A DNA stretch of 64,000 nt from Mermis nigrescens (taxonomy: Eukaryota > Nematoda > Enoplea > Mermithida > Mermithidae): contig JAVLUZ010000273.1 in assembly GCA_036768485.1 (NCBI GenBank), forward strand, positions 1,182,963 through 1,246,962, given 5' to 3'. This document shows positions 58,805 to 64,000 of the stretch, in pieces (the first letter of the stretch is position 1; each line of letters starts with the position of its first letter). Below the pieces are notes generated by a model. It was not told the DNA's origin. It saw nothing but the letters and a program-made list of their open reading frames with translations, and made no database searches. Made by a program: the position numbers and the translations under genes.

Positions 58805-59534
58805 AAATTATCAGATTTACACAACTGTGTGCAGTGGTAGCAAGAGCAAACCCTGCCTCAGATTTTTCAATAATTCTTATCACTCAAGTGTGTACAGGTG
58901 TAGGAAGAGCGGACCCTTTCGTCGGATTTGTCAATTTTTATCACTGGAGGCGGCGGTGGACGTGTTGCGGCTCAGCGGTGGCTCCCTCCAGCAGCGGCGG
59001 CTCCCTGGTGGCAGTAAGTATTTTTTAATCATTTGACTCCAATTCGATCACATTATGTGCGCCCAATAAAGTGGTAGTCGTGGCCATAACGCGTTTTACG
59101 CGTGTTGCCTATCTTATAACACAGGGGTATGTTATAACTTGGGGAACCCCAACCCTTATGGCTCCCCCCAAGGCCACTTCAGTCCCCTACCCATCCCTAG
59201 GACGGCTCCCTCCCTAAAATGGCCCCCTCCACCAAGGCTGCTCCATGCTCTAACTTCGCTCCCTTCTTCAAGTCCCTACTCCCCCCGAAGGCCACTCCCT
59301 TCCCTACTGCCTGCCCCTTGGCTGCTCCCTACCCCTCAACTCGTCCTCACTGTCGGTCTTAACACATGTCTATACTTCAACACAAGTATATCTTTTACAC
59401 GCTTGACGTATTCTATACACATTTGACATTTTGGCTATACTTAAGCACTGCCCATGCTTTGTTCAAGAGCTGCCTATCTTATAACACAAGGGTATGTTAT
59501 AACGTTGCGGGCCAAGGTAACAAGGCTAATTACT
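58805..59534. repeat. Polinton terminal repeat relic
   Basis: Homologous to 24750-25265 (gagcggaccc, atcactcaagtgtgtacagg, ggcggctccc, tattttttaatcatttga, gcgcccaataaagtgg, cttataacaca) and ending GGCTAATTACT at 59534. Larger by a C-rich insert at about 59150-59345 and a duplicated cttataacac...ggtatgttataac block. What follows (59541 on) is a repeat truncated at this boundary. Confidence 0.72.
59150..59345. repeat. C-rich segment with ggctccct/ccctac words
   Basis: Strong strand asymmetry: C-runs with repeated ggctcccyc, gaaggccac and tccctac words. Longest such stretch in the window. G-rich on the minus strand, so a G-quadruplex on that strand is conceivable. Frames reading Pro/Ser are spurious. 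Confidence 0.55.
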
Positions 59535-60318
59535 CATTTGTCAAAAATTTTGCGGGACAGAAGTTTCCCCAATGTGCTACGATTCAAAGGCTACAAAACC
59601 AAATTTCTTAATATTCAATGATGAGTTAGGTTCAGATTTTAAAGTTTACAATGTGGTGGATGGTGAAAAATACGTTTTTGTCCGTTTTTTGTTTGCCACT
59701 TGCTCTTTTAAGTCAGGATAGGTTGAATAGAATAAAAATGAAGTGCTTCCTAAGGGGTTCAGGTTATAGCAAATTTTGTTTATTTACATCAATATTGAGC
59801 TTTTTCGGGGCAGGGCAGGTGCAAAGTCAGGGGTGTTAAACGTGTTTTTGTCCTGTTTTTTTGCCAACTTCCCCGGATATGAGTCTGGACATGATTTCAA
59901 ATCTAAAAATGTATCAATGGTCAAATGTCATATGAAGATTGGGCATATTTGTTTACACTCAACAATAATGTAAAGACCATTCTATGGAGTTAGTTCTTCC
60001 ATCAATGTTGTTAGAATCTCGCTAAAAATGCATAAAATTGAAATATATTCTGCGGCCTGCGGCCTCTAAAAAGCTAAACTTGATGTGTTTTAATTACCGA
60101 TTAAGTTTCTTATTAACATTAAATTTCTCTGAAATTTACTTAATCGACAATGGCTTTATAAATAAATAACGATAACACGCACCATCTTGTTTGTTGCTGC
60201 CGCATAGCAATGCAAAGCATACTAACGTAACTATGAGCATTACGTCGTCTTTTGGTTAGTGATTGTTTCTTTTTTCTGGAATGAGCAGTAATATTTTTAA
60301 TTTTTACGTCGGAGGAGC

Positions 60319-60574
60319 CACACGTGGGCTTAGAGGAGGGGGTTTGGGGGTATGCACCCTCCAGAACGCCGAATACCTTCTCAGAAATCAAAATACCCCC
60401 AGAATTCAATTTTGAAATTTTTTCATTTTTTCGCAATTTTTTGATGTTAAAGGATAGTACTCGAGGAGAAAGGTTGAAAATGGTGTTTTTTGTCCTAAAA
60501 CCATTTTTAAGACCATTTTTCGACCTTTGAAAAATCTTGCTTTTTCCCTAGAATTTTGGTGCTGCTAACCTATG
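60319..60574 (-). mobile_element. hAT-like MITE (GTGGGCAGC family)
   Basis: Counterpart of 31146-31400 in the paralogous block, CACACGTGGGC to gctgctaacctatg. The left flank is altered, the right ggtgcaat flank is retained. Confidence 0.75.
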
Positions 60575-60868
60575 GGTGCAATGCAACTCTGTTCTGCAGG
60601 CCGCAGAACATACTTCGATGTTATGCGTTTTTAGCGAAATTTTAACTTTTAGTTGATTCTTTCAACTTTCACATGTATGGTTTAATAACTTTTCCCTAGT
60701 TCACCCCTTTTAAATCCTAAACAATGCCTAATTCCAAGCATATTTATCCTTTTTGTTCCATCGGAGCATTTTTGGTTGCTAGTACGATATTATATGTAAA
60801 CACTTTTGCCTGATGTATTTTGAATGCTGATATGTGCATTGCTCAATTAAAGAAAATTCTTTTACAAC

Positions 60869-61263
60869 CATACGTGATCTTGGAGGGGCTGGTGGGGTCT
60901 TCTGCTTTCCTCCTCCGCCCAGAAAACTTTCACCTCCCTCCCCCCAGAAATTTTTTTACCTTAAGCCAGAATTCGCGATTTTCCAAAAATGTTCAAAAAA
61001 TTCGGAGAAAAGGTACTACTTTAGGCGCTTTTTTGCTATCTATTTACTCAAAGTGTCAAATGTTCGGCGCTTCGCGCCATATACTCATTTTTTGTCTATA
61101 TTTTGTTCAATTTGTTCGAATTTTTCGATTTTTTCCAATGTCCTCTACTCATGATAGAGCTTTGTCAGACACGCCGAAAAACGATTTTTTGCGCGTATTC
61201 CCCAGCTTTTGAAAAAAACACTTTAAAATCCCCTCCCCCAGCATTCTCAGCTGAGCATGTATG
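60869..61263 (+). mobile_element. MITE of the TGATCTTG family
   Basis: About 395 bp, CATACGTGATCTTGG to GAGCATGTATG, counterpart of 31706-32106. Flanks TTTACAAC and TGTGCAAC match at 6 of 8. Confidence 0.7.
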
Positions 61264-61479
61264 TGTGCAACCGCTAAATTTGCTTGAATAGATCAGCAAG
61301 ACTGCTATATGGCTAGTGACGAAAACAAAATGTATGTTTACGGGGCTGCAGCACATTCAATGGTCAAAGAAATCGTATATTTTCTGAAAATCGTAACTTA
61401 AACCGGATTTCAAGCAAATTATAACATTTCTTTCTGTAGAATATATGAATAAATGCTTGTAATAGCTTTTAGTTGTAAC

Positions 61480-61743
61480 CACACAAGGGCGTGGGGGTTA
61501 GGGGTATGCACCCCCAGAAGTTGAAATACCCCCCCCAGAAATCAAAATACCCCCCCCCAGAATTTTTTTTTGCTTTTTAGCAATTTTTTGATGCCATTGG
61601 ATAGTGCTTGATGTGAAAAGTCGAAAAATGGCGTTTTTTCGTAATACGACCACTTTTAAGACCATTTTTTGACCTTTAAAAATTTTTTCACCCCCTCCAG
61701 AAATTTTTTCACCCCCCCAGAATTTTGGTGCTGCCCACCTATG
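61480..61743 (-). mobile_element. hAT-like MITE (GTGGGCAGC family), perfect duplication
   Basis: 264 bp, CACACAAGGGCG to GCCCACCTATG, flanked by GTTGTAAC at 61472-61479 and 61744-61751. Confidence 0.9.
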
Positions 61744-62417
61744 GTTGTAACTCTTTTGATTTAATTTTTATAAAAAATAACAATAGCATAAATAATTGCA
61801 TAGGGCCAGAGTATGTAAAAAAGGTTTAGCTTAACATAGACTAGGCGGACAGACTATGATGGTACCCTTCGACTGCAAAAAAAGGATGGTAGCGAAAAGT
61901 TGACACGAAAAACATGCGAAGCCAAAGACACTATTTTCAACGTTTGAGACGGTTCTCTATTTTTCTGCAAGGCACTTGACAGTAAAAAGCTCAAACATTC
62001 AAATAAATTCAAGAAAATATCATCAAAAATTATTAATCGGAGCGGAGCGCCCATTTAAAATTATCCTTTTGAACCAAAAGATTGCTATAGACGCCTAAAA
62101 AAGCATTAAGTTTTCTGGGAAATCGCAAAATCTGGTAGATGGATCATTCGTCAGATGAATTAGATTATAGGTTAAACCTTCAAAACTTTTCTTCACCTCA
62201 AATACTACACGCATGCATACATGGGCAGCGACCAAAGTCTGGGGTTCCATGGGGGCAAAATCACCATAGAAGTATTCTGGGGGTCACCCCATGTCCACGT
62301 GTGCGTGCACGATGTCGTGTGTAAGATTTATGTTATTTCAGAGAAGCCATAACAGTATTCCTTTTTCTCTCCTCATCTTTAACACTTAAGTATGGATAAC
62401 TTTAGCAATGCAGGTAC
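61744..62417. other. Gene-less stretch
   Basis: A short MITE-like scrap at about 62215-62305 (catgggcagcgaccaaagtctgg ... ccatgtccacgtgtg). The downstream exon expected for the paralogous host gene was not found here. Confidence 0.4.
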
Positions 62418-62628
62418 CCCTTGCGTAGAACGATAATATAGCTCGGGTTGAGGTGCAATTTGACTGCATCTCCATTTGATTCCCGAGCGAAGTATTTATG
62501 CGGCTCCGTCGAATTCAATGCTCGATATAATGGCACAAATTCAAAGGTGTCCGCGATGGGCAATTTTTTTATCATCTTGTTAATAACTAGGTCGAGAAAA
62601 ACGCATTCCAAATCGTGCTTCATTTTAT
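62418..62628 (-). CDS. Paralogous exon of the host gene family
   Basis: 211 bp. CTTTTCCAG acceptor before 62628, donor GG|GTACCT after 62418, with the same phases as 44763-44976. Encodes MKHDLECVFLDLVINKM, then FVPLYRALNSTEPHKYF and ending SYIIVLRK. Similar to exon A in the HDL..xFL(E/D)L motif and overall length. No exon matching 42413-42704 was seen nearby, so this may be a partial copy or its intron is interrupted by repeats. Confidence 0.6.
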
Positions 62629-64000
62629 CTGGAAAAGTATTAGCGTATATTGAGGTGCGAGCAAAAGTTTTATGGGGGAGGGGTTTAAAGCCGAGAATGG
62701 CTTCTTTACTCGCGCCCGCAAAATGACACCCTGAGCGTTATTGATTCCCAAAAAATAGGCGCAAATGTACTGTTTTGAGCATTTTTATCCATTTAGCTCG
62801 AGTGTCAAATTTTCGCTGCATCGAGCCATTTAGTCATACAGTTCGATTTACGCACATTTTTTCAAGATTTTTTCACATTCTTTTATGTGTTTATGTTTAA
62901 GAGCCAATGAGCCATTGTTCGAAACGTCAAGCTGGAAAAGGCACTTTAAAAATTTTCTCGGCTGATTCGAAATTTCCATGCTGTAAATGTAGGAATATAA
63001 ATATGCAACAATTAATATGCGAGAATTCCATGAAAGTCATGGTGAAACATACATAGTATGAAAACTTTTTTGGAATAGGAAAATTTATTTTTTGAAAAAA
63101 CACGCTTTTTGGCTAAGACGCAAAAAGGAAAAATTTCCTTGAAAAACTAGGGCAAAACTAGAACTCAAAAATGGAGAAAACTCCAAATTTTTTCGCGAAA
63201 ACGTTCACATCTACAATAAAATAAGGCATACACGTGATGACCTTCTGAATCTGGAGGAGGGTGTCTGATAAAGTTAGATATTTCAACAAATATTGGGGGA
63301 TATGTAGGAAAAGAGAATAGTATTTCTGAGCGTTCTTCGGCGCGCTCAGTACACTGAAGCATAAAAAATAAAAACTTCACCCTATTTCCATCAAATGCAA
63401 AAATGTCATTTAAAATAACCATATAATTGATTTCTCAACATCAATTAAGATGTCTGCTAAAAACTCGACTCGTTTGTTACTAAATTCTGCTGTATTGCAA
63501 AAGCAATCTAAACGATTAATTGTGCCGGACGCACCAGAAAATTTTGTCATATTCATTTACTCAGCTTGGACAGCTTGGAAGACAGTGTAAAAAAATGCTG
63601 GTATAGTTTAAAATTCAAGGTTGGAAGCGACTAAGCTATAAATTCTAATCATTCTGAGCCCTATTTCAGAATGCTCAAGCAATAGACTTTAAGCTGACGT
63701 TATACTTTGGTTCAAGCTCGATCTAAGCCAGTTTCAAAAGGTTCAGCTTTATGTAAAACGATTAAATGTAGTATGGGCTATCAAGTACTAGTTCAAGCTT
63801 GCTTAGGAAAAATACAGAAGATGAATTCTAGCTGTGGAAATTGAGTCCTTAGCAAACGTCTTCTTGGAGGGTGGGGCTGATACCCCAGGATTGCTACTGA
63901 CGCCCCGCAAAATGGTTGTGACCCAACAGAATCGTTGAGTTTTCGAAAATCATGAGAAGTGTATTTTTATTAGCATTCTCAGCTCAAAAATTTTCTTCAT
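62629..64000. other. Gene-less stretch to the window end
   Basis: AT-rich with no recognised repeat end or coding signal. Short frames such as 63165-63422 (minus) have no support. Exons of the gene at 62418-62628 could lie here on the minus strand but I cannot identify them. Confidence 0.4.

Larger units (their letters stand above)
59541..61460 (-). repeat. Dispersed repeat block (paralogue of 30340-32300)
   Basis: Parallel to 30480-32300, cut on the left by the Polinton terminal repeat. Contains the same two MITEs. Confidence 0.75.

Overview
The window is AT-rich metazoan nuclear DNA, almost entirely transposon-derived. It has (TA)n microsatellites, hAT-type MITEs with 8-bp target-site duplications (TSDs), a Merlin transposase relic, a miniature LTR element, at least two kinds of Polinton/Maverick virus-like elements, and two exons with consensus splice sites. 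An invertebrate host is likely; I cannot name the species.

The most important object is a delimited Polinton at 3286-12070 (8,785 bp). It starts AGTAGT and ends ACTACT, has ~0.66-0.71 kb terminal inverted repeats and a perfect 6-bp TSD (TACAAG). Its genes are: a minor capsid (penton-like) protein, an adenain-type protease, an in-frame chimera of the packaging ATPase with the major capsid protein (MCP), a TATA-binding protein (TBP) homologue, an integrase with chromodomain, two related small proteins of unknown function, a CxxC zinc-ribbon-like protein, and a truncated N-terminal piece of DNA polymerase B broken by a MITE. Nearly every gene has a (T)CTATAAATA-like box roughly 25-45 bp upstream of its likely start codon. 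A mobile element carrying both its own TBP and uniform TATA promoters is the most interesting system here.

Relics of further Polintons lie at 20471-25265 (a zinc-finger gene, then a decayed polymerase of a different type next to a terminal repeat) and at 53285-59534 (decayed MCP, protease and penton genes plus a terminal repeat homologous to the one at 24.75-25.27 kb). The second protease gene is split by a ~3.25 kb repeat element. A related copy of that element (37049-40688) lies between two (TA)n tracts.

Between these lie: a direct duplication (13731-15857 and 16339-17873) decorated with nested MITEs; a Merlin transposase pseudogene (17930-19560) interrupted by a TRIM-type LTR element (18444-19380) with a 4-bp TSD; dispersed paralogous blocks (262-2028/33612-36031, 25926-27620/49545-51600, 30340-32300/59541-61460); minisatellites at 2.5, 7.5, 20 and 53 kb; and a probable host gene on the minus strand (exons 44763-44976 and 42413-42704) with a paralogous exon at 62418-62628. 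The rest is non-coding sequence in which I see no gene.
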